Positions 63,748 through 64,000 of a stretch of 64,000 nt of DNA are shown here, in pieces. Below the pieces are notes generated by a model. That model was not told the DNA's origin. It was given only the letters and a program-made list of their open reading frames with translations, and made no database searches. How positions within the stretch are numbered: position 1 is the stretch's first letter; each line of letters starts with the position of its first letter. Source of the stretch: Acanthornis magna (Eukaryota > Chordata > Aves > Passeriformes > Acanthizidae); assembly GCA_036785705.1 (NCBI GenBank), contig JAWUZG010000967.1:1-64000 (forward strand). The letters are read 5' to 3'. Made by a program: the position numbers and the translations under genes.

Positions 63748-64000
63748 CTACGTGGAGAATACATTCTCCACGCACGCTACCTTCTCCGGGAGCTGAACTT
63801 GCACGAGTTTTGCAAGTCTAAAGCTGGAGCAAAGTGTTTCTCTCTCTCTCTCGCTCCCTCTCTCTCTGCACATTGTCCCCGTGTCCCGGTGCTGCCAGAA
63901 CATCGTAGCAGCGAGAAACTTCCTTTGGAGACGAGCCTGCATGCTGCTATGCTTGTCCGTGCAGTTTGGATGCGAAATGCAGGGTGCACAGCAGCTCCGC
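63748..64000 (+). repeat. Partial monomer at the right edge
   Basis: The last unit is cut off after about 253 bp, in the gtgcac-cagcagctccgc segment. It carries gaaacttcc and tgtccgtgc, so it belongs to the same variant class as the monomers at 48,307, 49,465 and 53,711. The array continues to the right of the window. Confidence 0.95.

Larger units (their letters stand above)
1..64000. repeat. 386-bp satellite DNA array, head to tail, about 166 monomers
   Basis: The same 386-bp unit recurs without interruption across the window, always in one orientation. The anchor ctacgtgg is at 92, 478, 1249 and so on to 63,748; between 17,816 and 30,940 the spacing is exactly 34 x 386 bp. Monomers differ mainly by substitutions at a limited set of recurrent sites. 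No transposon, gene or unique sequence interrupts the array. One monomer counted by hand is 57% G+C with about 28 CpG. Long homogeneous tandem arrays of units of one to a few hundred bp are characteristic of eukaryotic centromeric, pericentromeric or subtelomeric heterochromatin; which of these applies cannot be told from this window. I do not recognise the family or species. Subrepeats of a ribosomal intergenic spacer are a less likely alternative, because no rRNA sequence appears in 64 kb. Confidence 0.98.

Noticed and set aside
1..64000. CRISPR array
   Set aside because: The repeat unit is 386 bp with no alternation of short identical repeats and unique spacers; the whole unit is repeated.
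1..64000. CENP-B box in the monomer
   Set aside because: No match to the core pattern of TTCG, four bases, A, two bases, CGGG was found on either strand of the consensus; the cgaa sites present lack the required CCCG and T positions.
1..64000. Ribosomal, 5S, tRNA or snRNA gene clusters as the repeat unit
   Set aside because: I found no recognisable rRNA or 5S sequence and no match to the Pol III A-box and B-box pair; no cloverleaf could be drawn.
1..64000. Transposable element or LTR array
   Set aside because: No target-site duplications, transposase or polymerase-like frames or terminal repeats delimiting an element; the inverted repeat at the monomer junction is internal to the tandem unit.
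1..64000. Telomeric or simple-repeat origin
   Set aside because: No short telomere-type repeat is present. The CT tract is only 31 bp of each 386-bp unit.

Overview
The whole window is one satellite-DNA array. A monomer of 386 bp is repeated head to tail, always in the same orientation, from the first base to the last. Counting the anchor ctacgtgg (first at position 92) gives 166 anchor positions, i.e. about 165.8 monomers, with partial monomers at both ends. I found no protein-coding gene, RNA gene, transposon, CRISPR array or unique-sequence island. A long, single-orientation, near-identical array of this kind is typical of constitutive heterochromatin (centromeric, pericentromeric or subtelomeric) of a eukaryote. 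I cannot name the species. GC content is 57% in one monomer counted by hand (15,481-15,866), and CpG is close to its expected frequency, which argues against a heavily CpG-depleted, vertebrate-like region but does not prove a clade.

Monomer architecture, using the first copy as example: a short stem at 26-40; a 10-bp-arm dyad at 95-116; a 7-bp-arm dyad at 141-161; a polypyrimidine CT tract at 181-211; a second half (212-369) that holds most of the variant positions; and a 13-bp-arm inverted repeat across the monomer junction (370-401). Common variants are scarce between 95 and 211 and frequent on both sides, so the monomer looks like a conserved core flanked by fast-changing sequence.

Array layout. 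From 1 to about 13 kb, single-base indels are very common, mostly homopolymer contractions. They are sparse to about 17.7 kb, and none was seen from about 17.8 to 31.2 kb, where 34 consecutive monomers are each exactly 386 bp. Shared rare variants reveal nested segmental duplications of different sizes: a 16-monomer tandem duplication (about 3.85-16.2 kb), a 9-monomer spacing (17.4-24.0 kb), a 10-monomer duplication about 99.9% identical by eye (22.1-29.8 kb), a 3-monomer duplication (48.3-50.6 kb), and a later copy of 49.5-53.3 kb (53.7-56.8 kb) that differs by two whole monomers. The joint of that two-monomer difference falls in or beside the junction inverted repeat. Variant families are regional: some occur only in the first 16 kb, others only beyond about 32 kb. 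Unequal exchange and local amplification explain this picture. Nothing here works as an operon or pathway.
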